From positions 1 to 54,510 of the forward strand of contig CAZOOF010000006.1 in assembly GCA_964581365.1 (NCBI GenBank): DNA of 54,510 nt. The letters run 5' to 3'. The DNA is from JAITWN01 sp964581365 (GTDB lineage: Bacteria; Pseudomonadota; Gammaproteobacteria; SZUA-140). The notes beneath the pieces are model-generated. The model did not search any database. It saw only the letters and a program-made list of their open reading frames with translations, and was not told the DNA's origin. Every line of letters begins with the position of its first letter. Within the stretch, counting starts at the first letter, position 1. The position numbers and the translations under genes were made by a program. This document shows, one piece after another, positions 33,889 to 42,520 of this stretch.

Positions 33889-34013
33889 GATCCGCATGTT
33901 CGGCTTGCGGCACATTGGTCTCGTCCGGGGGCGCTACCGGGCGCTGCCCAGGAAGGCTGACGAGAACGTCCCCATGCGTCCCCGGAATTCGAGAGACAAG
34001 CAGGAGAAAATCA

Positions 34014-34682
34014 ATGCGGATGTTCGACGGGAGAGGGCTGGGGTTTGGTCTGATGATGGCGGTCGCCTGCAGCGGAGTTGCATGGTCCGCTCCTGGTGAC
34101 CTGACGGTGCGTGTCGGTGCTGCGCATGTCGCGCCGAATGATGATAGCGGTCAGCTGAATCCGCCGATTGTAGAAGGCGCCGAGGTCGAGGTCGACGGCT
34201 CCACCAGTCTGGGCATCAGCTTTACCTACATGCTCAAGGAGCAGCTCGGAATCGGTGTGCTCGGCGCGTGGCCGTTCGAGCATGACATCAAGGGGTCGGG
34301 CTCTCTGGCCGGTGTCGGAACCATAGCCAAGACCAAGCATCTGCCGCCCACGGTTACGCTGCAGTATCACTTCGCCCCCGAGGCATCGGTACGGCCCTTC
34401 GTTGGCGCGGGTATCAACTACACCAAGTTCTTCAGCGAGAAGACCGAGGGAGCGTTGAGGGATAGCGATGGCCTCAACATTCAGGACATCAGTCTCGATG
34501 ATTCCTGGGGCTGGGCGCTGGAAGCCGGTATCGACGTGGATGTCACGCCCGACTGGTTCCTGAGCGGACAGATCTTCTACATCGACATCGATACCACGGC
34601 TGAGCTTGCAGGCGGTGCTGCCAGCATCGATGTGGATATCAACCCCTGGGTGTTCATGGCCAGCGTCGGACGTACCTTCTAA
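34014..34682 (+). CDS. ompW: OmpW family outer-membrane protein
   Basis: Eight-stranded outer-membrane barrel, 222 residues. The signal peptide ends at WSA near 25. Mature motifs are DLTVRVGAAHVAPNDDSG near 28, SLGISFTYMLKEQLGIGVLGAWPF, the conserved LPPTVTLQYHF, the family's VRPFVGAGINYT and the terminal VFMASVGRTF with the C-terminal Phe needed for barrel assembly. AGGAG precedes the ATG at seven bases. OmpW forms a channel for small hydrophobic molecules and responds to oxygen and iron. The FNR gene and an FNR box lie immediately upstream. Confidence 0.93.
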   Translation: MRMFDGRGLGFGLMMAVACSGVAWSAPGDLTVRVGAAHVAPNDDSGQLNPPIVEGAEVEVDGSTSLGISFTYMLKEQLGIGVLGAWPFEHDIKGSGSLAGVGTIAKTKHLPPTVTLQYHFAPEASVRPFVGAGINYTKFFSEKTEGALRDSDGLNIQDISLDDSWGWALEAGIDVDVTPDWFLSGQIFYIDIDTTAELAGGAASIDVDINPWVFMASVGRTF

Positions 34683-34736
34683 GGGGAGAAACAGGAAGAG
34701 CGTGCCTCTGGGACATGGACGTCCCAATTCTTCTCT

Positions 34737-35039
34737 TCAAAGTACTACGTCAAATCCTTCGAATTGCGGCGGACCCATGTACAGTTCACGGTGTCCGCCG
34801 GCTCCGGCATGAGCCTTGCGAAAGGCTTCCGAGCGCGTCCAGTCTGCGAAAGCTTCGGCCGAATCCCAGACCGAGTGGGACGCGAAAAGAGTGTGATCTT
34901 CGCTGGTCGGACCGCGCAGGAGGTGGAATTCGCGGAAACCGGGCACTCCCTGCAGGTGGCTTTCACGCTGTCGCCATATGTCGATGAACTCTTCCTCCCG
35001 TCCCGGCACGATCCTGAAGCGGTTCATGGCGATGAACAT
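34737..35039 (-). CDS. IsdG/HmoA-like haem-degrading monooxygenase
   Basis: 100 residues, a single antibiotic-biosynthesis-monooxygenase (ABM) ferredoxin-like fold. Asn6, Trp67 and His77 sit at the positions of the catalytic Asn/Trp/His triad of staphylococcal IsdG (7/67/77), so haem degradation is more likely than a quinone-type ABM role. Such enzymes open haem to release iron. It is the downstream partner of ychJ on the minus strand (21 bp gap) and converges on ompW. No haem-uptake gene is near. Confidence 0.82.
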   Translation of the reverse strand: MFIAMNRFRIVPGREEEFIDIWRQRESHLQGVPGFREFHLLRGPTSEDHTLFASHSVWDSAEAFADWTRSEAFRKAHAGAGGHRELYMGPPQFEGFDVVL

Positions 35040-35060
35040 GAGGGGCTCTCCTCTGACGGA

Positions 35061-35555
35061 TCAGGCTCCGGCGCCGCAGCACTTCTTGTACTTGCGACCG
35101 CTGCCGCACAGGCAGGGATCGTTACGGCCGACCTTTGGTCCTTCCTTGCGCACCGTGCCCTGCGTCGTCATGCGGCCATCGACGTAGTACCAGCGCTTCT
35201 GGTGGCGCTGGAAGCTGGCGATCTCGTGGTGTGTATGCTTCTCTCCCTTGCGGCGGTACTCGGCGATGAACTCGACCGTGCCGTCCTCGTCGCCTTCGCC
35301 GCCGGCTTCCGTCGCCACGATTGTGAGCCCCAGCCATTCCGAGGTCTCGGCCCAGCGGCGGGCGCCCTCTTCGTCATAGTCGCTCCGGTGGTCCGGATGC
35401 AGACTGTCGCGCAGGTGGTCCATTGCCCCGCTGGCATAGGCCGAGTAGCGCGAACGCATCAGCGCTTCGGCAGTCGGAGCGGGCTTCTGGCCGCTGATCA
35501 CGGGTTCACAGCAGACTTCATAGGGCTGCGCAGAGCCGCAGGGGCAGGATGTCAT
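35061..35555 (-). CDS. YchJ family protein with SEC-C zinc motifs
   Basis: 164 residues. The N-terminal SEC-C motif CPCGSAQPYEVCC is at about 4-16 and the C-terminal one (NDPCLCGSGRKYKKCC) ends near 161, flanking a YchJ/NTF2-like middle domain with ALMRSRYSAYA near 32. SEC-C motifs bind zinc and can contact SecB or ribosomes; the role of YchJ is not known. GAGGA sits eight bases before the ATG at 35555; a codon at 35591 is in frame without a site. It is divergent from the DUF3301 gene. Confidence 0.9.
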   Translation of the reverse strand: MTSCPCGSAQPYEVCCEPVISGQKPAPTAEALMRSRYSAYASGAMDHLRDSLHPDHRSDYDEEGARRWAETSEWLGLTIVATEAGGEGDEDGTVEFIAEYRRKGEKHTHHEIASFQRHQKRWYYVDGRMTTQGTVRKEGPKVGRNDPCLCGSGRKYKKCCGAGA

Positions 35556-35673
35556 TTCACAATTCCTCAAAGGCGCATCGAGGGGCCTCATGATACGTAA
35601 ATCAGCGCGCCGGGAAAACTCGCCCGGGTCGGACGCGGGTCCCGTCGCGGCAGGCCCGTGCTACGATGAGCGC

Positions 35674-35985
35674 ATGTCGGGAACAGGATTCCTCGGTCTT
35701 CTGCTGCTCGCCGGTGCCGCCTGGTACTGGTTCGATGCCATGCGCGCACTGGAAAGCGCCCGTGAGGCAGGGCGCGCGCGATGCGAAGCCCTGGGCGTGC
35801 GGCTGCTGGATGATACCGTGGTGCTCGCCGGGATTTCGCTGCAGCGTGACGAGGATGGGCGGGTGAAGATCGCGCGGCGCTATCGCTTCGAGTTCAGCGG
35901 AGATGGATTCTCCCGTCATTTCGGCGAAATACGGCTGCTAGGGCGCAGGATTCTGACGCTAGAGATGGATCCCTGGCGCGCCTGA
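35674..35985 (+). CDS. DUF3301 family small membrane protein
   Basis: 103 residues. An N-terminal membrane segment (FLGLLLLAGAAWYWFDAM, about 5-22) is followed by the family pattern ALESAREAGRARCEALGVRLLDDTVVL and YRFEFSGDG. The family is restricted mainly to gammaproteobacteria and has no known function. The ATG at 35674 is only seven bases after a TACGAT box (35662-35667) and lacks a ribosome-binding site, so the message may be leaderless. A GST gene follows 34 bp later. Confidence 0.85.
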   Translation: MSGTGFLGLLLLAGAAWYWFDAMRALESAREAGRARCEALGVRLLDDTVVLAGISLQRDEDGRVKIARRYRFEFSGDGFSRHFGEIRLLGRRILTLEMDPWRA

Positions 35986-36019
35986 GATCTTCGCCCGCTG
36001 AGCGGGAAGGAGGGCACGG

Positions 36020-36742
36020 ATGCGTTATGAACTCTACTATTGGCCCGAAATCCAGGGCAGGGGGGAGTTCGTGCGGCTGGCGCTCGAGGATGCCGACGCG
36101 GACTACATCGACGTCGCCCGCGAGCCCGGCGGCATGGACGCCATGATGGAGCTGATGGATTCTCGGGCGAACCCGAGGCCATCCTTTGCGCCGCCATTCC
36201 TGCGCGCCGGCCGGCAGCTGATCGCTCAGACCGCGCTCATCCTGGATTTCCTGGGCAGGCGTCATGGTCTCGCCCCGGACAGTGAATCCGGCCGGACCTG
36301 GGCTTTGCAGCTTCAGCTCACCATTACCGATCTGGTGGTCGAGATTCATGACACCCATCATCCCCTCGGCGCCGGCCTCTACTACGAGGAACAGCGCGAT
36401 GAGGCTGCGAGGCGCAGCCGGTACTTCCTCTATCATCGCCTGCCGAAGTTCCTCGGCTGGTTCGAGCGCATCATCGAGGACAATCCTTCGGGAAGCGGTT
36501 ATGCGGTCGGCCGACGAGCCACGCATGTGGATCTATCGCTGTTCCAGATCATCGAAGGACTGCGCTACGCGTTTCCGCGCGCGATGGCGCGGTGCGAGCC
36601 GCAACTGCCCGGTCTGCTCGCTCTGCACGATCGGATCGCAGCCAGACCCGGTATTGCCAGCTATCTGAGTTCGAACCGGCGGATCGGCTTCAACGAGATG
36701 GGGATATTCCGACGGTATCCGGAGCTGGATGCCGAAGGCTGA
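36020..36742 (+). CDS. Glutathione S-transferase family protein
   Basis: 240 residues. An N-terminal thioredoxin-like domain (YELYYWPEIQGRGEFVRLALEDA) with Tyr7/Tyr8 near the glutathione site leads to FLRAGRQLIAQTALILDFLGRR, where Gln and Thr replace the usual Glu-Ser pair, and then an all-helical C-terminal domain with the THVDLSLFQ capping region. The layout resembles sigma/nu-like GSTs. GGAGG lies six bases before the ATG. The substrate is unknown and neighbours give no clue. Confidence 0.88.
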   Translation: MRYELYYWPEIQGRGEFVRLALEDADADYIDVAREPGGMDAMMELMDSRANPRPSFAPPFLRAGRQLIAQTALILDFLGRRHGLAPDSESGRTWALQLQLTITDLVVEIHDTHHPLGAGLYYEEQRDEAARRSRYFLYHRLPKFLGWFERIIEDNPSGSGYAVGRRATHVDLSLFQIIEGLRYAFPRAMARCEPQLPGLLALHDRIAARPGIASYLSSNRRIGFNEMGIFRRYPELDAEG

Positions 36743-36853
36743 TGCCTTACTGTTGTCAGGCAAAGAATGGCACGGGGTCCGACCGTTGTCCGGATAGCGG
36801 AAACGTGGTGTACTGTCGGCCCGGTCGGTGAGTCGTCTTCGCTTCTTCCCCTC

Positions 36854-38680
36854 ATGAACGCTCAGCCCAAGGCAGGCGCCGCGCTGCAGGTGCTCCATCA
36901 GGTTTTTGGCCATGCCCGCTTCCGCGGCGCCCAGGCCGATATCGTGGCGCACATGGTCGGCGGCGGCGATGCTCTCGTCCTGATGCCGACCGGTGGCGGC
37001 AAGTCGCTCTGTTACCAGCTGCCTGCGCTGTTGCGCGAGGGCGCCGGCATCGTCGTGTCGCCCTTGATCGCGCTGATGCAGAACCAGGTGGATGCGCTCG
37101 GTCAGCTCGGCGTGCGCGCTGCCTGCATCAATTCGACTCTCGATGCGGATCAGGTGCGTTCGGTGGAGCAGGCGCTTCTTGCCGGCGAGATCGATCTGCT
37201 CTACGTGGCGCCCGAGAGGCTGCTGATGCCGCGCATGCTGGCGACGCTCGAGCGCAGCCGCATCGCGCTTTTCGCTATCGACGAAGCCCATTGCGTGTCC
37301 CAGTGGGGGCATGATTTCCGCCCCGAATACATGCAGCTGTCCATTCTTCACGAGCGCTTTCCGGCGGTGCCCCGCATCGCGCTGACCGCCACCGCGGATC
37401 CGCAGACGCGCGCTGAGATCGTGCGCCAGCTGGCTCTCGACGGAGCGCGCGTCTTCGTGTCGAGCTTCGACCGCCCGAACATCCGCTACTCGATAGAGGA
37501 CAAGCGCGAGGCGCGGCGGCAGCTGCTTCGCTTTCTGCGCGAACATGCGGGCGAAGCCGGCATCGTCTACTGCATGTCGCGTCGCAAGGTGGATGACACC
37601 GCCGCCTGGCTGAACCAGCAGGGGATGTGCGCCTTGCCCTACCATGCCGGCATGGCCGCCGAGGACAGGGCCGCCAATCAGGCGCGCTTTCTGCGCGAGG
37701 ATGGAGTCATCATGGTGGCGACCATCGCTTTCGGGATGGGTATCGACAAGCCGGACGTGCGCTTCGTCGCGCATCTCGATCTGCCGAAGAGCATCGAGAG
37801 TTACTATCAGGAGACCGGCCGCGCCGGGCGGGATGGCGCGCCGGCCGATGCCTGGATGCTGTATGGCCTCGGCGATGTGGTGCAGCAGCGGCGTCTGATC
37901 GAGATGTCCGAAGGCAGCGAGACTTACCGGCGGGTCTCGATGAGCAAGCTGGATGCCCTGCTCGGACTGTGCGAGACGGCCGGGTGTCGCCGTGTTCTGC
38001 TGCTCGACTACTTCGGTGAAGGAGGCGAGCCCTGCGGGAATTGCGACAACTGTCTGGCGCCGCCGGAAACCTGGGACGCCAGCGAGGCGGCGCGTATGGC
38101 GCTGTCGTGCATCTGGCGCACCGGCCAGCGTTTCGGCGCCATGCATCTCATCGATGTGCTGCGCGGCAAGGATACGGAGCGGGTCCGGCAGTGGGGTCAT
38201 GAGCGCCTGGCCGTGTTCGGTCTGGGGGTGGATTTCGATGAGGACACCTGGCGCGGGGTGTTCCGGCAATTGGCAGCTCTCGGCTGTATCCGGACCGATC
38301 ACGAGGCCTGGGGCGCATTGCAGCTCACCGAGGCGAGCCGCCCGATCCTCAGGGGTGAGCGCTCCCTTCATTTGCGCCGCACCCGGTCCAGCGCCACCCC
38401 CGCTGCATCCCGAAGGCTGCCGGCGGAGGTGCCCGAAGCGGATCAGTCGCTGTTCGTTCGGCTCAAGTCCTGGCGCAGCGAGCAGGCGCGCCAGCAGGGG
38501 GTGCCGGCGTACGTGATCTTCCACGATCGTACGCTGGCTGCTATCGCCGCCAGGCGCCCGGAGAGCCTGGATGAGCTGGCAGGTGTCGACGGTGTCGGGG
38601 TCCGGAAGCTGGAGCGCTACGGTCCCGCGCTTCTCGAGTTGCTGGCCATGGACTCCGGTGCCGGGTCCGGTCAGGGCTGA
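36854..38680 (+). CDS. recQ: ATP-dependent DNA helicase RecQ
   Basis: 3'-5' DNA helicase of 608 residues, the typical RecQ length. It has Walker A MPTGGGKSLCYQLP (about 44-57), DEAH (AIDEAHC, near 145), the RecQ zinc site (Cys in ETAGCRR, then CGNCDNC near 400), a winged helix and a complete HRDC domain (YVIFHDRTLAAIAARRP and following). It acts in RecF-pathway recombination and fork restart. Start: the ATG at 36854 aligns with known RecQ N-termini, though no good ribosome-binding site is present; the frame extends to 36767. Confidence 0.95.
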   Translation: MNAQPKAGAALQVLHQVFGHARFRGAQADIVAHMVGGGDALVLMPTGGGKSLCYQLPALLREGAGIVVSPLIALMQNQVDALGQLGVRAACINSTLDADQVRSVEQALLAGEIDLLYVAPERLLMPRMLATLERSRIALFAIDEAHCVSQWGHDFRPEYMQLSILHERFPAVPRIALTATADPQTRAEIVRQLALDGARVFVSSFDRPNIRYSIEDKREARRQLLRFLREHAGEAGIVYCMSRRKVDDTAAWLNQQGMCALPYHAGMAAEDRAANQARFLREDGVIMVATIAFGMGIDKPDVRFVAHLDLPKSIESYYQETGRAGRDGAPADAWMLYGLGDVVQQRRLIEMSEGSETYRRVSMSKLDALLGLCETAGCRRVLLLDYFGEGGEPCGNCDNCLAPPETWDASEAARMALSCIWRTGQRFGAMHLIDVLRGKDTERVRQWGHERLAVFGLGVDFDEDTWRGVFRQLAALGCIRTDHEAWGALQLTEASRPILRGERSLHLRRTRSSATPAASRRLPAEVPEADQSLFVRLKSWRSEQARQQGVPAYVIFHDRTLAAIAARRPESLDELAGVDGVGVRKLERYGPALLELLAMDSGAGSGQG

Positions 38681-38731
38681 ATAATCAGGACTTTTGCGTG
38701 GAAATTGCGCGCCCCGCCGAGGTTTCGGGAT

Positions 38732-38761
38732 CTGACCCTCACGAGGCGGGTGAACTATAAT
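38732..38761 (+). promoter_or_regulatory. Sigma70 promoter of slyD-gltA
   Basis: A perfect -10 box TATAAT (38756-38761) lies 18 bp after CTGACC (38732-38737, four of six matches to TTGACA). Transcription should start near 38768, about 29 bases before the slyD ATG. Confidence 0.7.
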
Positions 38762-38796
38762 TCGAAGACCGCGCTTGCAGCGCTATCGGAGGAAAA

Positions 38797-39285
38797 ATGC
38801 AAATTGCTAAGGACACGGTGGTGGCTTTCCATTACCGGCTCAGCGAGCCGGATGCCGGACTGATCGAAGAATCGCATGGCGGAGAGCCGCTGGTTTATCT
38901 GCACGGTCACGGCGGGCTGATTCCCGGACTCGAGAAGGCGATGGAAGGCCGCGGCGCGGGTGATTCCTTCACGGTGACCGTCAGCCCCGAGGAAGGCTAC
39001 GGTCTCAGGAACGAGAACGCCGTGCAGCGGATTCCCAAGAGCCACGTCATTGGCGGCAAGGGCGCGAACTTTCGTCCCGGCATGGCGGTCATGGTGAATA
39101 CGCCTGCGGGACGGCGTACGGCGGTGGTCGTCAAGGTCGGCCTCAAGATGCTGGATGTGGACACCAATCATCCGCTCGCCGGACGCACGCTGAATTTCGA
39201 CATCGAAGTGGTTTCGGTGCGGGAGGCGGACGAGGAAGAGATCGCGCACGGTCACGCGCACGGAGCGGGCGGGCACGCTCACTGA
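38797..39285 (+). CDS. slyD: SlyD-like FKBP-type peptidyl-prolyl isomerase
   Basis: 162 residues. The FKBP domain is split by the insert-in-flap chaperone domain, as in SlyD: YRLSEPDAGLIEES and LVYLHGHGGLIPGLEKAMEGR, then the IF domain (about 70-125), then DTNHPLAGRTLNFDIEV. The tail (HGHAHGAGGHAH) is a short histidine-rich metal-binding region that in SlyD binds nickel. It speeds prolyl isomerisation and helps metal insertion in the cytoplasm. A canonical promoter lies upstream, and citrate synthase follows 11 bp later. Confidence 0.93.
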   Translation: MQIAKDTVVAFHYRLSEPDAGLIEESHGGEPLVYLHGHGGLIPGLEKAMEGRGAGDSFTVTVSPEEGYGLRNENAVQRIPKSHVIGGKGANFRPGMAVMVNTPAGRRTAVVVKVGLKMLDVDTNHPLAGRTLNFDIEVVSVREADEEEIAHGHAHGAGGHAH

Positions 39286-39296
39286 GGAGATCTGAG

Positions 39297-40607
39297 ATGA
39301 GTGAGACGGCAGTGCTGCAGGTGGGAGACCGTCGAGTGGAACTGCCGGTCATTCGTGGAACTGACGGCAGGCTCGCGATCGATATATCACGACTGCGCGC
39401 CGAAACCGGCCTGACGACCTATGATCCGGCGCTTGCGAGCACGGCCTTGTGCCGCAGCGCCATCACCTGGGTGGACGGGGAGAGCGGACAGCTCCGCTAT
39501 CGCGGTATTCCGGTCGAGCAGTTCGAGCAGCAGCCGAACTTCATCGAGGTCGCCTGGCTGCTGATCTTCGGCCGGCTGCCCACTCGCGCCGAACTCGCGG
39601 ACTTCCGTGAGCGTCTCACCGCCAACGAGCTTCTCCACGAAAGCCTCAAGGATCAGTTTCAGCACATCCCGGCCGATGCGCCGCCGATGGCGATCCTTTC
39701 CGCTTCACTCAATAACCTGGCCTGCGTCCACCGCCAGTTCCTCGATGTGGATGAGGATCGCGTGATCGATGCGGCTGCGCGGCTGATCAGCAAGGTGCGG
39801 ACCATCGCAGCCTTCTCCTACCGCCGTTCGCGCGGACTGCCGTTCATCTACCCCGATCCCGGTCTGCGCTACTGTGCGAATTTTCTGCACATGATGTTTT
39901 CCATGCCTTACCGGCAGTACGTTGCGTCGCCGGAGATCGAGGAAGCGCTCAATCTCATTTTCATCCTGCATGCCGACCACGAACAGAACTGCAGCACAAC
40001 CGCGGTGCGTGTGGTGGGTTCCGCCCGGGCCAATCTGTTTGCATCCTGCGCAGCGGGCGTGTCGGCGCTGTGGGGACCGTTGCACGGTGGCGCCAATGTC
40101 GAAGTGATCCGCATGCTGGAGCGCATTCAGGCGGGAGGGATGACCCCGGAGGATTGCATCCGGGCTGCCAAGGACCGCAGCAGCGGGTTTAGGCTCTACG
40201 GTTTCGGGCATCGTGTCTATCGCAGTTTCGATCCCCGCGCGCGCGTGCTCAGGAGGCTCTGCGATCGCATTCTCGGCGGCCTCGATCGCCCCGATCCTCT
40301 GCTCGATATCGCGCGCCGCCTGGAGGAACTGGCGCTTGCCGATCCGTATTTCGTCGAACGCCAGCTCTACCCCAACGTCGATTTCTACAGCGGCATCCTG
40401 CTTCGGGCCATCGGCATTCCGACCAATATGTTTACGGTATGCTTTGCCATCGGTCGTTTGCCGGGCTGGATTGCGCAATGGAAGGAGCAGCATGACGATC
40501 CGGGTTCGCGCATCCTCAGACCCCGTCAGGTCTATACGGGGCCGGCAAGCGCCGAGTATCTGCCGCTCGATGAGCGGGAGTCCGCAACCGAGGGAGAGAG
40601 CAAGTGA
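39297..40607 (+). CDS. gltA: Citrate synthase
   Basis: First enzyme of the TCA cycle (oxaloacetate + acetyl-CoA to citrate), 436 residues, the size of the hexameric gammaproteobacterial type. The catalytic residues are His in LHADHEQNCST (near 226), His in FGHRVYR (near 304) and Asp in PNVDFYSG (near 363). The N-terminal beta-rich segment (LQVGDRRVELPVIRGTDG) belongs to the NADH-sensitive type. GAGGAG precedes the ATG. It is probably cotranscribed with slyD and overlaps the DUF4156 gene by four bases. Confidence 0.96.
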   Translation: MSETAVLQVGDRRVELPVIRGTDGRLAIDISRLRAETGLTTYDPALASTALCRSAITWVDGESGQLRYRGIPVEQFEQQPNFIEVAWLLIFGRLPTRAELADFRERLTANELLHESLKDQFQHIPADAPPMAILSASLNNLACVHRQFLDVDEDRVIDAAARLISKVRTIAAFSYRRSRGLPFIYPDPGLRYCANFLHMMFSMPYRQYVASPEIEEALNLIFILHADHEQNCSTTAVRVVGSARANLFASCAAGVSALWGPLHGGANVEVIRMLERIQAGGMTPEDCIRAAKDRSSGFRLYGFGHRVYRSFDPRARVLRRLCDRILGGLDRPDPLLDIARRLEELALADPYFVERQLYPNVDFYSGILLRAIGIPTNMFTVCFAIGRLPGWIAQWKEQHDDPGSRILRPRQVYTGPASAEYLPLDERESATEGESK

Positions 40608-40939
40608 CCAATGGACGCATACGCGCAGCTGGCCTGGCTGCGATGATGGCGGCGGCAATTGCCTTGCAGGGCTGCACCTGGGTGCGCCTGTCGCCGGAAG
40701 GCGAAAATGTCCGGCTGCTCGATCGCGATCAGGTCGCCGCATGCACGCATCTCGGCACCAGCACCGCGACGCTGAAGGATACGGTGGCCGGCTTCAAGCG
40801 CAACGACGAGAAGGTGCGGCGGGAGCTTGCCACGCTGGCGCGCAACGCGGCTACCGAGCTCGGCGGTGACACCATCGTTCCCGCGACCGAGCCGGAGAAT
40901 GGTCGCCAGACCTTCGATGTCTACCGCTGTATGCCCTGA
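40604..40939 (+). CDS. DUF4156 family lipoprotein
   Basis: 111 residues from a GTG that overlaps the citrate synthase stop (GTGA). A lipobox LQGC (Cys near 24) is followed by TWVRLSPEGENVRLL, a conserved Cys in VAACTHLG, ATELGGDTIVP and the ending YRCMP, the pattern of DUF4156 lipoproteins. The two late cysteines probably form a disulphide in the periplasm. Function unknown. A terminator follows at 40973-41009. Confidence 0.88.
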   Translation: MTNGRIRAAGLAAMMAAAIALQGCTWVRLSPEGENVRLLDRDQVAACTHLGTSTATLKDTVAGFKRNDEKVRRELATLARNAATELGGDTIVPATEPENGRQTFDVYRCMP

Positions 40940-40972
40940 TCTGTAGCCTTCTCGAAGCTTGCCCTGAGGCGC

Positions 40973-41009
40973 GGTGGGGCGGGTTCAACGGACCCCCCCC
41001 ACCCCTTTT
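40973..41009 (+). terminator. Intrinsic terminator of the slyD-gltA transcript
   Basis: GGTGGGG pairs with CCCCACC (40973-40979 with 40997-41003), extended by GGGT/ACCC (40981-40984 with 40992-40995), then TTTT. It sits between the DUF4156 stop and the end of the convergent cytochrome gene. Confidence 0.7.
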
Positions 41010-41023
41010 CGCTAGGAGCGCTC

Positions 41024-42439
41024 TCAGAGCACGCGCAGAAAGGCTACCAGATCCTTCTTTTCCTCGGCCGTCAGCTGCGATCCCACGACCAGATTGAAGA
41101 ATTCGACCACGTCCTCCAGGGTCAGCAGGCGTCCATCGTGCAGGTACGGAGGCGAGTCCTTGATCCCGCGCAGCGGGAAGGTCTTTACCGGTCCGCCTGC
41201 TACGTCATAGCGGCCGTTGACCATCTTCGGCTCGTAGAAACGCTGCAGCTGAAGGTCATGCATGGTGTTGTCGGTGTAGTGGGGAGTCACGTGGCAGGTT
41301 GAGCACTGGGCCTTGCCGAAGAACAGCTCCGCGCCGCGCCGTTCCTGCTCTGTCGCCTTGCTGGGATCGAGCTCGCCTTTCCAGTCGAGCTTCGGCGCAG
41401 GGGGGAAGTCGAGAATAGCCTGGAATTCACTCATGAAGTGGACCTGGCTGCCGCGCTCCAGCACGTTGACGCCCTTTTTCGCCGCCATCACGATGTCACC
41501 GTCGAAATAGGCGGCGCGCTGCTCGAATTCGGTGAAATCCTCGACCGTTTTCAGTGCGCGCTGCGAGCCGAACAGCCGCTGCACGTTCACGCCTCTTAAC
41601 GTTGGGGTGTCGATGCGCCGCCGGAATTGCTGCGGACGGATGTCGCCGACCAGATGCGTCGCGGCGTTGGTGTGTCCGTTGGCATGACAGTCGAAGCAGG
41701 TGACGCCGTCGCTCGCCTTCAATGAACGGCGATCGTGAGTGGCGTTGAACTGCTGCTGAGGAAATGGTGTGACGAGCAGGCGCAGACCCTCGAGCTGCTT
41801 GGGGTTGAGAATGCCGTCGAACAGCTTCGCCATGTTCGCCAGGGTCACCAGTTGACCCTTGGACACGTCTCCGAGTTCCGGTCGCGTGGTTAGAAAGATT
41901 GGCGGCGGAAACTCCGGCAGGAAATGATCCGGCACGTCGAAGTCGAGGTCGAAGCGTTCCAGATCCCGCCCTTCCTGTCTGCTGACGGCATCGATGTGAA
42001 ACTGCGGAAACACCATGCCGCCCTCGTCGTGATTGGGGTGTGGCAGTGGGCGGAAGCCGGCCGGAAACAGATCCCGCTTCTTGATTTCCTCCGGGCTCAT
42101 CGCTGCCAGCTCCTCCCATGAGGAAACTCCCGGGGGCAACTTCACTCGCACGCCCTCCTGGATTGGTTTGCCCCCGCTCATGGTAACGCCGCTGGCAGGC
42201 CGGTCGGCCAGATCATAGCGTTCTTCCAGCAGCTTCCCGGCGCGCTGGGCAAGATCGTCCCGGCTCGCCGACATGCGCTTCACGATGCTCTGAAAATCCT
42301 CTTCGATCACGGCGGGGGCGTAGCTGCTTGCGCCACGCATCGGTGGTGGCGTCGCCGCTTCCACGGCGACCATGGTCGTCAGGGTGATTCCGAGCAGCGC
42401 GGTGCCAGAGCCGTACCACATGACTTTCCTGTCTTTCAT
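41024..42439 (-). CDS. Di-haem c-type cytochrome (CCP/MauG-like)
   Basis: 471 residues, periplasmic, with an N-terminal signal (GTALLGITLTTMVAVEAA). Two haem-binding motifs are present: CFDCH at about 268-272 and CSTCH near 388-392. The C-terminal half has PLRGIKDSPPYLHDGRLLTLEDVVEFF, the typical cytochrome c peroxidase/MauG core. The long N-terminal region before the first haem is unlike CCP. Databases often call such proteins cytochrome B6, which is misleading. AAGGAGG lies eight bases before the ATG at 42439. Substrate unknown. It follows the aldolase gene by 81 bp on the same strand. Confidence 0.85.
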   Translation of the reverse strand: MKDRKVMWYGSGTALLGITLTTMVAVEAATPPPMRGASSYAPAVIEEDFQSIVKRMSASRDDLAQRAGKLLEERYDLADRPASGVTMSGGKPIQEGVRVKLPPGVSSWEELAAMSPEEIKKRDLFPAGFRPLPHPNHDEGGMVFPQFHIDAVSRQEGRDLERFDLDFDVPDHFLPEFPPPIFLTTRPELGDVSKGQLVTLANMAKLFDGILNPKQLEGLRLLVTPFPQQQFNATHDRRSLKASDGVTCFDCHANGHTNAATHLVGDIRPQQFRRRIDTPTLRGVNVQRLFGSQRALKTVEDFTEFEQRAAYFDGDIVMAAKKGVNVLERGSQVHFMSEFQAILDFPPAPKLDWKGELDPSKATEQERRGAELFFGKAQCSTCHVTPHYTDNTMHDLQLQRFYEPKMVNGRYDVAGGPVKTFPLRGIKDSPPYLHDGRLLTLEDVVEFFNLVVGSQLTAEEKKDLVAFLRVL

Positions 42440-42520
42440 GGATGGATCCTCCTTGCAATACGCAGCGGATGTGCAAAGGGCCGACCAGGCTGTCGGCAAG
42501 GGGCGTGTTCAGCGCATGCC

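Noticed and set aside
30912..35591. Possible metabolic or defence island between the lipoprotein and ychJ
   Set aside because: Genes belong to unrelated housekeeping families, composition is uniform, and no integrase, transposase, tRNA or flanking repeat is present.
36533..38524. 663-codon open frame on the minus strand across recQ
   Set aside because: It is antisense to a full-length RecQ with all motifs; the translation is His/Ala/Arg/Gln-rich with no domain. High GC content removes stop codons from this frame.
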